Counted from the stretch's first letter, positions 53,303 through 62,425 are shown. The stretch: 64,000 nucleotides of DNA from JBBRZM01 sp963813635 (GCA_963813635.1 CAWEZO010000011.1:717795-781794), one strand, 5' to 3'. Made by a program: numbers and translations. Notes: a model not told the origin generated them from the letters alone.

Positions 53303-54439
53303 TTACGTCACCAGCCGGCGAAGCGCTTTGCCGCTCGAGCTGCGCGGAATCTCGGCGCGTGTTCGCACTTCCCGCGGAAGCTGCGCGGCTTTCAGGCTCT
53401 CGCCTGCGAACGCACGCAGCTCATCGAGCGTGGGTGCGGCAGTTGCGGGTTGCGCGACGACGTGGGCCACGACCCGTTCTCCCCACTCGTCGTCGGGCAC
53501 GCCGACCACGCAGACATCGAGGATCGCGGGATGCCGGATCAGCACCTCCTCGACCGCTGTCGGGCTCACGTTGACGCCTCCGGTGATGATGAGGTCACGC
53601 ACCCGATCAACGACGACGATGCGGCCGTCGTCATCGAGCACGCCGGCGTCACCTGTGCGCAGCCAACCGTCCGCGGTGAAGGCGGCGGCGGTCGCGTCGG
53701 GATCACGGCGGTATCCGCGCATGACGACCGGGCCGTGCACGACAATCCCGCCGGAGTCATCGAGCCGCGCGTCGACGTCCGCGATCGGGCGGCCGTTGAT
53801 CACGCATCCGCCCCAGGTCTCGCTCAGCCCGTAGGCATCGAAGAACGCCGCTCCGGCATCGACGGCGCGGCGACGCAATGCAGCGGGCGTGCGCGCACCG
53901 CCGAGGACCACGCAACGGAACCGCGCGAGCGTGTCGGGCTTCGCGTCGAGGAGTCGCTTCAGCATGGTCGGCACCAGCGACACGAGCGTCGCGCCACTCT
54001 TCTCGGGCGCGTCGGCGACACGGTCGATGTCGAAGCCGTTGTGTGCCGTCACCGGTACGCCGCTCACCCACGCGCGTGCCAGGATCGCGAGCCCGGCGAC
54101 GTGATATACGGGCAGGCACACGAGCCACCGATCAATCGCGGGGTCTGCGCCGATCGCGGCGGAGAAGCCGCGCGCCATGCACTCGAGCCCGGCCCATGTG
54201 AGCTCGACGGCTTTGGGCCGCGCGGTCGTGCCGGACGTGACGACGACGGCTGCGATCGACGGGTCGACCGGCTCATCGAGCCGGAGCGCGGCACGTGCCT
54301 GCGCGGTGGCGGCATCGGGTGCGTTCGGATCGAGCACGGCGACGGGTTGGCGGCGGGCCCACGCGTCGAGCACTGCGTCCGCAGCCTGCTCCGCGGGCAG
54401 ACGGATGGCGAGCAGCTCCGCTTGGTTGGCCCCGGCCAT
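53303..54439 (-). CDS. menE: o-Succinylbenzoate-CoA ligase
   Basis: 378 residues, intact. ANL-family adenylating enzyme activating o-succinylbenzoate for ring closure by MenB. The P-loop is VVVTSGTTARPKAVELTW, with DAYGLSETWGGCV, GWLRTGDAGVLDDDGRIVVVDRVRDLIITGGVNVSPTAVEEVL and the catalytic Lys in PRSSSGKALRRL. Compact size and position beside menB support MenE over other acyl-CoA ligases. The divergent promoter TTGGAG-N19-TACGGT is overlapped by the 14-bp dyad; the -10 is 8 nt from the ATG. Confidence 0.88.
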   Translation of the reverse strand: MAGANQAELLAIRLPAEQAADAVLDAWARRQPVAVLDPNAPDAATAQARAALRLDEPVDPSIAAVVVTSGTTARPKAVELTWAGLECMARGFSAAIGADPAIDRWLVCLPVYHVAGLAILARAWVSGVPVTAHNGFDIDRVADAPEKSGATLVSLVPTMLKRLLDAKPDTLARFRCVVLGGARTPAALRRRAVDAGAAFFDAYGLSETWGGCVINGRPIADVDARLDDSGGIVVHGPVVMRGYRRDPDATAAAFTADGWLRTGDAGVLDDDGRIVVVDRVRDLIITGGVNVSPTAVEEVLIRHPAILDVCVVGVPDDEWGERVVAHVVAQPATAAPTLDELRAFAGESLKAAQLPREVRTRAEIPRSSSGKALRRLVT

Positions 54440-54447
54440 GCGGCGCT

Positions 54448-54478
54448 ACCGTAGCGTCCGTAGGAGTGATCGCTCCAA
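54448..54478 (-). promoter_or_regulatory. menE promoter with long spacer and dyad operator
   Basis: TTGGAG (-35, 54478-54473) and TACGGT (-10, 54453-54448) are 19 bp apart. The imperfect dyad GGAGTGATCGCTCC (54463-54476) covers the -35 and spacer. A 19-bp spacer with an overlapping dyad is the hallmark of MerR-activated promoters; a MerR gene with the same dyad lies in this gene cluster. Confidence 0.6.
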
Positions 54479-54494
54479 GAGTCGAGGATGGCAC

Positions 54495-55380
54495 ATGGCC
54501 GACAAACCCGCAGGCGAGGAGCGCGGCAGGCCGCGACACCGGGGGCGGGCGTTCGATCACCGCCGGCGCCGAGTGGAAGCCCGACGGCGACTATGGCGAC
54601 ATCCGCTACGAGACCGCCGACGGCATCGCCAAGCTCACGATCAACCGGCCCGAGGTGCGGAACGCGTTTCGTCCGCGCACGCTGTTCGAGTTGCGCGACG
54701 CGTTCGAGCGGGCGCGAAACGACCGCGCCATCGGCGTGATCATTCTCACGGGCGAAGGTTCCCAGGCGTTTTGCTCGGGTGGCGACCAACGCATCCGGGG
54801 CGACGACGGATATGTCGACGACGACGGCACCGGACGCCTCAACGTGCTCGATCTTCAAGTGCAGATCCGGCGCCTCCCGAAGCCGGTCGTCGCGATGGTC
54901 GCGGGCTACGCGATCGGCGGCGGTCACGTCTTGCACGTCGTGTGTGACCTCACGGTCGCGGCCGACAACGCGCGGTTTGGCCAGACGGGTCCCAAGGTCG
55001 GCTCGTTCGACGGGGGGTATGGCGCGGGCCTGCTCGCTCGCATGGTCGGCCAGAAGAAGGCGCGCGAGATCTGGTTCCTCTGCGAGCAGTACGACGCGCA
55101 GGCCGCGCTCGACATGGGGCTCGTCAACACGGTGGTACCGCTCGAAGACCTCGAGATCGAGACGGTCCGCTGGTGCCGCACGATGCTGGAGATGAGCCCC
55201 CTCGCGATGCGCATGCTGAAGGCGTCGCTCAACGCCGTCGATGACGGCCTCGCCGGCATCCAACAGCTCGCGGGTGACGCGACCCTTCTTTATTACATGA
55301 GTGAGGAAGCCCAGGAAGGCAAGAACGCCTACCTCGAGAAGCGTCGCCCCGACTTCGACAAGTACCCCAAGCGGCCGTGA
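54495..55380 (+). CDS. menB: 1,4-Dihydroxy-2-naphthoyl-CoA synthase (one early frameshift)
   Basis: Crotonase-fold enzyme closing the naphthoquinone ring. DIRYETADGIAKLTINRPEVRNAFRPRT opens the core, oxyanion-hole loops AFCSGGDQRIRG and AGYAIGGGHVLHVVCDLTVA follow, the catalytic Asp is in VGSFDGGYGAGLL, and the MenB-specific tail YYMSEEAQEGKNAYLEKRRPDFDKYP closes it. About 295 codons. ATG 54495 reads MADKPAGEERG, then must shift near 54535 to reach GGGRSITAGAEWKPDGDYG; a start inside the second frame is the alternative. Confidence 0.92.
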
Positions 55381-55421
55381 CCTCGGTCGCGCTCGCTGTG
55401 GACGGGGATACCCCCTTCCCA

Positions 55422-55474
55422 CGAACTGGCCCGCGATCACTTCGGTATTTCTTGAGCAAACGCGGGCCAGTTCG
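55422..55474. repeat. 53-bp hairpin repeat, copy 2
   Basis: A perfect 13-bp inverted repeat (CGAACTGGCCCGC / GCGGGCCAGTTCG) around a 27-nt loop; 49 of 53 bases match copy 1 at 3846-3898. It sits in the 133-nt gap between menB and menA. Confidence 0.85.
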
Positions 55475-55513
55475 AGTTGGGAGCTCATCGTTCGCTGCGG
55501 GCAGCGACCGCGT

Positions 55514-56386
55514 ATGACCACCGCGGGCCAATGGGTGGCGGGGGCTCGGCCGCGCACGTTGGGCGCCGCGATCGCACCGGTGATCGTCGGCACGGCGGCC
55601 GCGGCCGGTGCCGCGGGTGACGTGCGATGGGGCCGCGCCGCGCTCGCACTCGTCGTCGCGCTCGGGCTCCAGATCGGCGTCAACTATGCGAACGACTATT
55701 CGGACGGCGTCCGTGGCACCGACGCCGACCGCAGAGGGCCGCTCCGGTTGACCGCATCGCGCGTTGCGGCACCGAACGCCGTACGCAACGCGGCCGCGCT
55801 CGCGATGTTGGTGGCTGCGGTGGCCGGCCTCGCGCTCGCCATCCTCGTCAACCTGTGGTTGCTGGTTGTCGGTGCGGCGGCAATCGCCGCCGCGGTCTTC
55901 TACACGGGCGGGCCGAAGCCGTACGGCTACGCGGGATTCGGCGAGTTGGCGGTGCTCGTCTTCTTCGGTTTCGTGGCCACGGTCGGCTCGGCCTATGTGC
56001 AGTTCGCGCGCGTGCCGGCGACGGCCTGGTGGGCGGCCGCGTCGATGGGACTGCTCGCCTGCGCGATCCTGCTGGCCAACAATGTGCGCGACGTCGAGGC
56101 TGACCGCGTCGCGGGCAAGCGCACGCTCGCGGTTCGAGTCGGTGCGCCGCCGGCCCGAAAGCTGTTCGCCGCGTGCGTGACCGGCGCGTTCGTCGCCGTC
56201 GTCGGAGCCGCGTTCAGCGCGCCGTGGGCCCTGCTCGGCCTGGCCGCGATCCCGTTGGCGGTCACCCCGGTGCGGCTGGTGCTGACCCGCACCGATCCGC
56301 CATCGCTCATCGGCGCGCTCGTCGGCACGTCCCGGTTGGAGCTCGTGCTCGCAGTCGTGATGGCGTTCGGGTTGGTGATCTCATGA
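55514..56386 (+). CDS. menA: 1,4-Dihydroxy-2-naphthoate polyprenyltransferase
   Basis: 290 residues, UbiA-superfamily membrane enzyme with eight to nine helices that attaches the isoprenoid tail. Aspartate motif 1 is NYANDYSDGVRGTDADRRG, motif 2 NNVRDVEADRVAGKRTLAVRVG; FYTGGPKPYGYAGFGELAVLVFFG is typical of MenA. ATG 55514 follows the hairpin repeat by 39 nt. Its stop overlaps the menC ATG (ATGA). Confidence 0.92.
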   Translation: MTTAGQWVAGARPRTLGAAIAPVIVGTAAAAGAAGDVRWGRAALALVVALGLQIGVNYANDYSDGVRGTDADRRGPLRLTASRVAAPNAVRNAAALAMLVAAVAGLALAILVNLWLLVVGAAAIAAAVFYTGGPKPYGYAGFGELAVLVFFGFVATVGSAYVQFARVPATAWWAAASMGLLACAILLANNVRDVEADRVAGKRTLAVRVGAPPARKLFAACVTGAFVAVVGAAFSAPWALLGLAAIPLAVTPVRLVLTRTDPPSLIGALVGTSRLELVLAVVMAFGLVIS

Positions 56387-57240
56387 GCGACCACCGGCTG
56401 CGCATTCCGCTGGTCCGGCCGGTTCGTGGCGTGACCCATCGTGACATCACCTTGCTCAGCGGGCCGGCCGGCTGGGGCGAGTGCTCGCCGTTGCCCGGCT
56501 ATCCATGTGACCCGGGTTCGGCACGCCGCGCGGCGGAGGAAGCGGCCTGCGAAGGCTGGCCGCCTGCGGTGCGTGACACCGTGCCGGTCAACGCGCTGGT
56601 TCCCGACGGCCCGATCGACGGCGCGTCGTTGGCCGGTTTCTCGACCGTGAAGGTGAAGGTGGACGCGTCGCGGGATGTCGAGCGTGTGGCGGAGCTGCGC
56701 GACCTCGTGGGCCCGACCGTCGCGATCCGTGTCGACGCGAATTGCGCATGGGACGTCGACACGGCCGTCGACGTGATCGAACGGCTCGGTCGCTACGACG
56801 TCGAGCTGATCGAGCAGCCCGTCGCGACGATCGACGACCTCGCCCGCGTGCGGCGCAAGGTCGCGGTACCGATCGCAGTCGATGAGTCGCTGCGCTCACT
56901 CGACGACGCGCACGACGTCGCGCTGCTCGAGGCAGCCGATGTCGTCGTCCTCAAAGTGCAGCCGCTGGGCGGCGTGCGAACGGCGCTTGCCATGGCCGGC
57001 GCAGCCGGTCTCCCCGCGATCGTCACGTCGATGCTGGAGACGTCGGTCGGTCTGGCGACGGGGCTCGCTCTCGCGGCCGCACTTCCCGAGCTCCCCTACG
57101 CCTGCGGGCTCGGCACGGCGGCGTTGCTCGCGGGCGACGTCGTGGCGGATCCGCTCGTGCCCGTCGACGGCGTGCTCGCAGTGCGCCGCCCCGCCCCCGT
57201 GACCGAGCTGATTGCCCGTTACGAGGTCACCGAGCTGTGA
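56383..57240 (+). CDS. menC: o-Succinylbenzoate synthase
   Basis: 285 residues, enolase superfamily; dehydrates SHCHC to o-succinylbenzoate. The catalytic Lys pair is in FSTVKVKVD and VVVLKVQPLGG; the metal ligands are Asp in IRVDANCAWD, Glu in ELIEQP and Asp in AVDESL. Shorter at the N-terminus than E. coli MenC, as usual in actinobacteria. Its 3' end overlaps the convergent menH gene by 22 nt. Confidence 0.92.
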   Translation: MSDHRLRIPLVRPVRGVTHRDITLLSGPAGWGECSPLPGYPCDPGSARRAAEEAACEGWPPAVRDTVPVNALVPDGPIDGASLAGFSTVKVKVDASRDVERVAELRDLVGPTVAIRVDANCAWDVDTAVDVIERLGRYDVELIEQPVATIDDLARVRRKVAVPIAVDESLRSLDDAHDVALLEAADVVVLKVQPLGGVRTALAMAGAAGLPAIVTSMLETSVGLATGLALAAALPELPYACGLGTAALLAGDVVADPLVPVDGVLAVRRPAPVTELIARYEVTEL

Positions 57241-57920
57241 ACCACCTCGGCGATCACCGACGCGATCGCGTCCGGATGCTCGAGATGAGCGGCGTGACCC
57301 GCGCCCTGCACCACTGCGAGCTCCGCGCCGGGGATCAGGTCGTACATCCGCCGGCCGAGGTCCAGGAACTTCGGATCACGGTTGCCGGCGACGATCCACA
57401 CGGGCATCGCCAGCTTGGCGAGCCGGTCCCACAGCGGCTCCTGCACGCCGGCGCCCAACGTGCGCAGGGTGGTGGCGAGGTCGGCCGCGGTGTGCCGCGC
57501 CCGATCTTCGAGGTCGGCGTCCTCGACCGTGAGCGATGCGAACAAGGGTTGCGCGAGCCAGCGCAACAGAAACGCGTCGACGCCGTCGCGCTCGATCTCC
57601 TGCGCGAGCTGCTCGTCGGTGGCGCGACGCGCCGCGCGCGCGTCGGGGTCATCGAGCCCGGCCGACGCGCTGATGAGGATCAGGCGCTCGACCAGATCCG
57701 GCCGGTCGAGCGCGAGCTGCAGACACAGCCTGCCCCCCATCGAGTACCCCACGTAAGCAGCCCGACCACCGGCCTGGCCGAGCGCCGCTGCCGTCGCCGC
57801 GAAATCGAGGCCGACGGGAACCTCGAGTGCCAACGGCTCGACGTCGCCCGGCAGCTGACGCACGACGGGGTCCCACGACCGTGCGGTCTGCGTGAATCCG
57901 TGGACCAGGATCACTCGCAT
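57219..57920 (-). CDS. menH: Alpha/beta hydrolase, probable SHCHC synthase
   Basis: 233 residues. LVHGFTQTARSWDPVV (oxyanion region), nucleophile Ser in VGYSMGGRLCLQLALDRPDLV, acid in VAGNRDPKF and His in QGAGHAAHLEHP. MenH eliminates pyruvate from the MenD product to give SHCHC. The sequence alone would say only alpha/beta hydrolase; the place between menC and menD gives the assignment. It diverges from menD with a 14-nt gap. Confidence 0.82.
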   Translation of the reverse strand: MRVILVHGFTQTARSWDPVVRQLPGDVEPLALEVPVGLDFAATAAALGQAGGRAAYVGYSMGGRLCLQLALDRPDLVERLILISASAGLDDPDARAARRATDEQLAQEIERDGVDAFLLRWLAQPLFASLTVEDADLEDRARHTAADLATTLRTLGAGVQEPLWDRLAKLAMPVWIVAGNRDPKFLDLGRRMYDLIPGAELAVVQGAGHAAHLEHPDAIASVIAEVVHSSVTS

Positions 57921-57934
57921 GTGGGCATCCTGAC

Positions 57935-59665
57935 ATGACTCGTGACGCCGCGACCGGGTTTGCGCGCACGCTCGTCGACGAGTGGATGCGCGCCGGCGTC
58001 ACCGACGCCGCGATCTCGCCCGGGTCGCGCTCGACCCCGCTGGCGCTCGCGCTCGCGAACGACGGCCGGGTGCGGCTCCACGTACACCTCGACGAGCGCT
58101 CGGCGGCGTTCTTCGCGCTCGGTCTCGGCAAGGCGACGGGCAGGCCGGCGGTCGTGCTGTGCACCTCGGGTACCGCGGCGGCGAATTTCCATCCCGCCGT
58201 GCTCGAGGCGCACCACTCGCGCACCCCACTGCTCGTCTGCACCGCGGATAGGCCGCCCGAGCTCCGCCACGCCGGTGCCGGTCAGACCATCGATCAGGTG
58301 AAGCTCTATGGCGATGCGGTGCGGTGGTTCGTGGATGCCGAGACACCGACCGATCGTGCCGGGGTGGGCGCGTCGTGGCGGGCGCTGGCAGCGCGGGCCG
58401 CGGCCGAAGCACTCGGACCCCCGGCCGGTCCTGTGCACGTCAACCTCTCCTTCCGCGAGCCGTTGGTGCCGACCGGCGACGCGCTGGTTGACGCGCCCGG
58501 CCGCGCCGACGGGCAGCCGTGGGCGCGGGTGACGCGGGCGCGGCCACTGGCCGACGACGAGACGGTCGAGCGTCTCGCGGCGCGTGTCGCGGAGACGCCC
58601 AATGGGGTGGTCGTCGCCGGGTGGGGCGCCCGCGCGTCAACCGACGTGGTCGAACGATTCTTGCGGGCCGCGGGCTGGCCGTTGCTCGCGGATCCGCTCT
58701 CCAACTTGCGAACCGACCCGGAATCGATCTCGACCTACGACGCGCTCCTCCGCGACGAACGGTTCGCGGCCACTCATCGTCCGCAGGTCGCCGTGCGCCT
58801 CGGCGCGCCGCCGACGAGTCGCGCGCTCAACGCGTGGCTCGACGCGCACCGCGTGCCGCAGATCGTCGTCGATCCCGAACATGCCTGGCGCGACCCCTCA
58901 CACGCCGCGACCGAAGTGCTCGCAGTCGAGGCCGACCCGCTCCTCGACGCCGTGACCCACTCCCTCAACGGTACGCCCGCGTCGCTCTGGCGCGACGGGT
59001 GGCTCGACGCGGAACGCGTCGCCCGACGCGTGATCGACGCGATGCTCGACGACGAGCAGTCCGAGCCGTTCGAGGGACGGATCGCCCGTGACGTCGTCGG
59101 CGCGCTGCCGCCGCTCGCCACGCTCGTGGTCGCGTCCAGCATGCCCGTGCGCGATGTCGAGTCGTTCGCCGCCACGCGCCGCGACATCCGCTTCGCTGCC
59201 AACCGCGGCGTGAGCGGCATCGACGGTTTCGTCTCGACGGTCCTTGGCATCGCCGCCGCTCGCGAGTCGGGTGATCCGCCGGTCATTGCGCTGTGCGGTG
59301 ATCTGTGCTTCCTGCACGATGCGAACGGTCTGCTGGGCGCGGCAGCGCGCGGCATTGACGCCACGTTCCTGGTCGTCGACAACGGCGGCGGCGGGATCTT
59401 CTCGTTTCTTCCGCAAGCCAAGCTCCCGGAGCACTTCGAGCTGCTGTTCGCCACGCCACAAGCCGTCGACATCGGCGCGGTCGCGCAGCTGCACGGCCTC
59501 GCCGTGCATCGCGTCGAGAAGGCGATGTTCCTCACTGCCGCACTTGATGCGGCGACGCGCGCAGGGGGCGTGCAGGTGGTTTTGGTGCGGACCGACCGGA
59601 CCGGCAACGCGGCCCGTCACGACGAGGTGTGGCAGGCCGTCGCCGGCGCGATCGATCGCCCCTAG
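57935..59665 (+). CDS. menD: 2-Succinyl-5-enolpyruvyl-6-hydroxy-3-cyclohexene-1-carboxylate synthase
   Basis: 576 residues, intact. ThDP enzyme joining isochorismate and 2-oxoglutarate, the first committed menaquinone step. AISPGSRSTPLALALA, the catalytic Glu in HVHLDERSAAFFALGLGKATGRP, CTSGTAAANFHPAVLEAHHSRTPLLVCTADRPPELRH, and C-terminal CGDLCFLHDANGLLGA with VDNGGGGIFSFLPQA are all MenD signatures. It converges with menF, ends overlapping by 4 nt. Confidence 0.96.
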   Translation: MTRDAATGFARTLVDEWMRAGVTDAAISPGSRSTPLALALANDGRVRLHVHLDERSAAFFALGLGKATGRPAVVLCTSGTAAANFHPAVLEAHHSRTPLLVCTADRPPELRHAGAGQTIDQVKLYGDAVRWFVDAETPTDRAGVGASWRALAARAAAEALGPPAGPVHVNLSFREPLVPTGDALVDAPGRADGQPWARVTRARPLADDETVERLAARVAETPNGVVVAGWGARASTDVVERFLRAAGWPLLADPLSNLRTDPESISTYDALLRDERFAATHRPQVAVRLGAPPTSRALNAWLDAHRVPQIVVDPEHAWRDPSHAATEVLAVEADPLLDAVTHSLNGTPASLWRDGWLDAERVARRVIDAMLDDEQSEPFEGRIARDVVGALPPLATLVVASSMPVRDVESFAATRRDIRFAANRGVSGIDGFVSTVLGIAAARESGDPPVIALCGDLCFLHDANGLLGAAARGIDATFLVVDNGGGGIFSFLPQAKLPEHFELLFATPQAVDIGAVAQLHGLAVHRVEKAMFLTAALDAATRAGGVQVVLVRTDRTGNAARHDEVWQAVAGAIDRP

Positions 59666-60864
59666 AGGCCGAGGTGTAAGACCGCGTCGAGCATGGGCTC
59701 GAGCTTGGCCTGGGTCTCGGCCCACTCGGCGTCGGGCTCCGAGCCCTCCACGATCCCGGCACCGGCGAAGAGATGCGCAGTGTGGCCGTCGATCTCGCCG
59801 CAGCGGAGCGCGACGGCCCACTCGCCGTCGCCGTGGGCGTCGACCCAGCCCACGGGACCCGCGTACCGGTCGCGGTCGAAGGTCTCGAGCTCGGCAATGG
59901 CATCGAGCGCCGCGCCCCGTGGCGTGCCACCGACGGCAGGCGTCGGATGCAGCGCGCGCGCGATCTCGGCAGCCGACGGACCTGCGAGCTCGACGCGCGC
60001 GGTGATCGTTGTCGCCAGATGCGCCACGTTGGCGAGGGCGACGACTTGTGGGCGCGGGTCGGCGATCACGTCGTCACAGGATTCGCGTAGGGCGGCCGCG
60101 ACCGCATCGACGACGGGACGATGTTCGAGCGCATCCTTCGTGGAACGGCTGAGTGTGTCGGCAGCGAGCGCGTCGTGCGCCGCGTCGCCATCGCGAATGA
60201 CGGTGCCGGCCATCGGCCGGGATGTGACTCGATCGCCAACGCGCCGCACGAGCAGCTCCGGGGTCGCGCCGACGAGCCCGGCATGGGAGTACACGAAGCA
60301 ACCCGACTGGGCGCCGAGCAGGCGCGCCGCGAGCCTCCGAATGTCGAGGGGCTCGTCGGTGTCGATCGTGACCTTGCGGGCGAGCACCACCTTGACCAGG
60401 TCGCCGCTGTCGATCATCGCAAGGGCCCGTTCGACGGAGGCACGCCACACGGCGCGTGTGGGCCACGCTCGCAAGGTGAACCGGGTCGGTTGCGGAAGAC
60501 GGAGTGCAGGGTGCTCCGCGGCCGGCGCGAGCACGGTCTCCCACGCGCGGCCGCCCGCGTCGAGGCCGGTGATGCGGGCCGGGATGATCAGGTCGCCGCC
60601 CGCCGCGCCGTGGAACGGCAACGCGCCGACCGCACGGACGCCGGCGCCCGAGAGCCCGGATGCATCGTCGTGTTCGATCGCGGCGAGTGTCTTCGCGGCG
60701 AGGTCGGGGGCAACTCCGGCCACCACGCCTGCGGTGACGAACCCGATGCCGTCGTGCAGCCACGCGAACCCATCCGATGACAACAGCGAGATCAGATCGG
60801 CGGGCGGCTCGATCTCCCGGGTGCGGGCGGACAGGCCCTCGGCGACTGCCGCGGTGCTGGTCAT
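59662..60864 (-). CDS. menF: Isochorismate synthase
   Basis: 400 residues, chorismate-binding enzyme making isochorismate for MenD. Signatures: SGDLVKVVLARKVTI, CFVYSHAGLVGATPELLVRRVGDRVTSRPMAGT, HLATTITARVEL, LHPTPAVGGTPRGAALDAI, YAGPVGWVDAHGDGEWAVALRC and LFAGAGIVEGSEPDAEWAETQAKLEPML. In the assembled sequence it is read through from menG because of a frameshift at the menG end; ATG 60864 overlapping the restored menG stop is the natural start. Confidence 0.93.
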   Translation of the reverse strand: MTSTAAVAEGLSARTREIEPPADLISLLSSDGFAWLHDGIGFVTAGVVAGVAPDLAAKTLAAIEHDDASGLSGAGVRAVGALPFHGAAGGDLIIPARITGLDAGGRAWETVLAPAAEHPALRLPQPTRFTLRAWPTRAVWRASVERALAMIDSGDLVKVVLARKVTIDTDEPLDIRRLAARLLGAQSGCFVYSHAGLVGATPELLVRRVGDRVTSRPMAGTVIRDGDAAHDALAADTLSRSTKDALEHRPVVDAVAAALRESCDDVIADPRPQVVALANVAHLATTITARVELAGPSAAEIARALHPTPAVGGTPRGAALDAIAELETFDRDRYAGPVGWVDAHGDGEWAVALRCGEIDGHTAHLFAGAGIVEGSEPDAEWAETQAKLEPMLDAVLHLGL

Positions 60865-61579
60865 CGGCTCGTGCCGCTCAGGAGTTGGACGAGACCCGCC
60901 CAGCATCGGCGTGCGGTGCACCGCGGTGAACCCGCAGCTTTCGATGAGCGCGACCAGCTCACCGGGCGGCGGGAGGTAGGCGGTGGACTGCGGGAGATAT
61001 CGGTACGCGTCCGCGTCTGACGACAGGCGCGCGCCGATCCACGGCACGATGCCTCGGAACCACACGTGGTTGCCCGCCCGGATCACCCGGTTGGTGGGCT
61101 CGGCCGCGTCGAGCGAGACCATCCGCCCCGCCGGCCGGAGCACGCGGGAGCACTCGTGGAAGAACTCCGCGAGCGAGACGAAGTTGCGGAGCGCGAAGCC
61201 GCACACGATCCCGTCGACCGATCCTGACGGCACCGGCAAGCGGGTTGCGTCCGCGCGCAGTGATCGACGCGTCGGTATGCGCGTTTGCCAGCATGCCCGC
61301 GGAGAAATCGACTCCGACCGGCCGGTGCCCGGCGGCGACGAGATCGTTGCAGAGGGCGCCGGTGCCGCACGCGAGGTCGAGCACGGTGGAACCTGCGGGC
61401 AGGTGCAACGCCCGCACCGTGCGGCGCCGCCACCGACGATCGAGACCGAGCGAGATGATGCGGTTGAGGCGGTCGTACCGTGGCGCGACCCGGTCGAACA
61501 TGGCCTCGACAACCGCTGCCTTCTCGTCACCACGAGGAAGTGTGTGGTCGCGACGCTCGTGATGCTCGAGCACGGTCAT
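60861..61579 (-). CDS. menG: Demethylmenaquinone methyltransferase (frameshifted)
   Basis: SAM-dependent UbiE/COQ5-family C-methyltransferase, last step of menaquinone synthesis; about 239 codons. Start MTVLEHHERRDHTLPRGDEKAAVVEAMFDRVAPRYDRLNRIISLGLDRRWRRRTV, SAM motif I VLDLACGTGALCNDLVAAGH, then one frame over (near 61260) ADATRLPVPSGSVDGIVCGFALRNF and VLRPAGRMVSLDAAEP. A third shift near 60893 restores the family end LVQLLSGTS and a stop overlapping menF. ATG 61579 overlaps the merR stop by 4 nt. Confidence 0.9.
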
Positions 61580-62370
61580 GACTCGATCCTGCGGATCGCC
61601 TCGGCGTCGATGGCAGCCAGCTCGGCCGGCTCGCCGACTGAGCCCAGGTGCTCCTGCGCGACTTCGAGCAGCACCCGCCGGAAGTGGTGCTCGACGAGCG
61701 CGGTGACCGACGGCAGCAGCACGCGGAACGCCTCGACGAGCTGCTCCGCCTTCTCGTCGTCGGTCTTGTCGGACGCCGCGAATCGGTTGACGCACGTGCT
61801 CGTCGAACATCGCGACCGCGTGCTCCGCGACTCCGCGGGTCGATGCGTCGTGCCGGCACGCGAGCTCGAGCAGCTCGGGGAGCGGCAAACCGGTCTCCAG
61901 CAGGCGTAAGCCGCCCTGCACGATCGCGACGTCGGATGCGGTGAACCGTGGCGTGCCACCGTGGACGCGCGGCACTAGAAGCCGCTCGCGCACGACCGCG
62001 TCGGCGACGCCGGCGGGACGCCCGATCGCGCTGCCAGCTCGTCGAGGCTCAGGAACTCCTCCTCGCCGGCGTCGCCGTCGTCGCGAGCATCGACCACGGC
62101 AGCAGCGAGCGGCACGTCGGTCGGATCGAGCTCACCACGAAGACGCGCCGGATCATCGCGAGCGAGAACCCTGCTGCTGCAGCTCACGGATGCGAGCCAG
62201 ACGCTCGACGTGGTCGGTGCCGTACCACCCGATGCGACCCTCCCGATCAGCGGCGGTACCAGGCGGCGCTTCTGGTAGAAGCGATCGTGTCGACCAGACC
62301 CCTTCCCGGCGCGCCAGCTCCTCGACCCGCCACCGGGTCGCTCGGCTCGTTCGGGAGCACGGGTCCGCAT
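61576..62370 (-). CDS. MerR-family transcriptional regulator (heavily frameshifted)
   Basis: About 264 codons pieced together from three frames. The MerR helix-turn-helix is RWRVEELARREGV...IRFYQKRRLVPP...GRIGWYGTDHVERLARIRELQQQG, then an effector region: GELDPTDVPLAAAVVDARDDGDAGEEEFLSLDELAARSGVP, LLVPRVHGGTPRFTASDVAIVQGGLRLLETGLPLPELLELACRHDAS and KAEQLVEAFRVLLPSVTALVEHHFRRVLLEVAQEHLGS. At least five indels. It is the first gene of merR-menG-menF. TAGAAT 9 nt before ATG 62370 is directly abutted by the 14-bp dyad also found at menE, so autoregulation and control of men genes are likely. Confidence 0.75.
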
Positions 62371-62379
62371 GAGTCGGCA

Positions 62380-62408
62380 ATTCTAGGAGCGATCACTCCC
62401 GCAGTCGA
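62380..62408 (-). promoter_or_regulatory. merR-menGF promoter with dyad operator
   Basis: TAGAAT (-10, 62385-62380) is immediately preceded by GGAGTGATCGCTCC (62399-62386), identical over 14 bp to the dyad in the menE-menB intergenic region. TCGACT (62408-62403), 17 bp from the -10, is a possible -35. Confidence 0.55.
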
Positions 62409-62425
62409 GCCGCACCGAGCCGTCC

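Noticed and set aside
57219..57240. menC/menH 3' overlap as a possible misannotation
   Set aside because: Both C-termini are family-like (menC ...ELIARYEVTEL, menH ...IAEVVHSS), so a short convergent overlap is the simplest reading.
59662..61533. A natural MenG-MenF fusion protein
   Set aside because: The single frame spanning both arises from one missing base near 60893; restoring it gives a normal UbiE end (LVQLLSGTS) and a stop overlapping the menF ATG.
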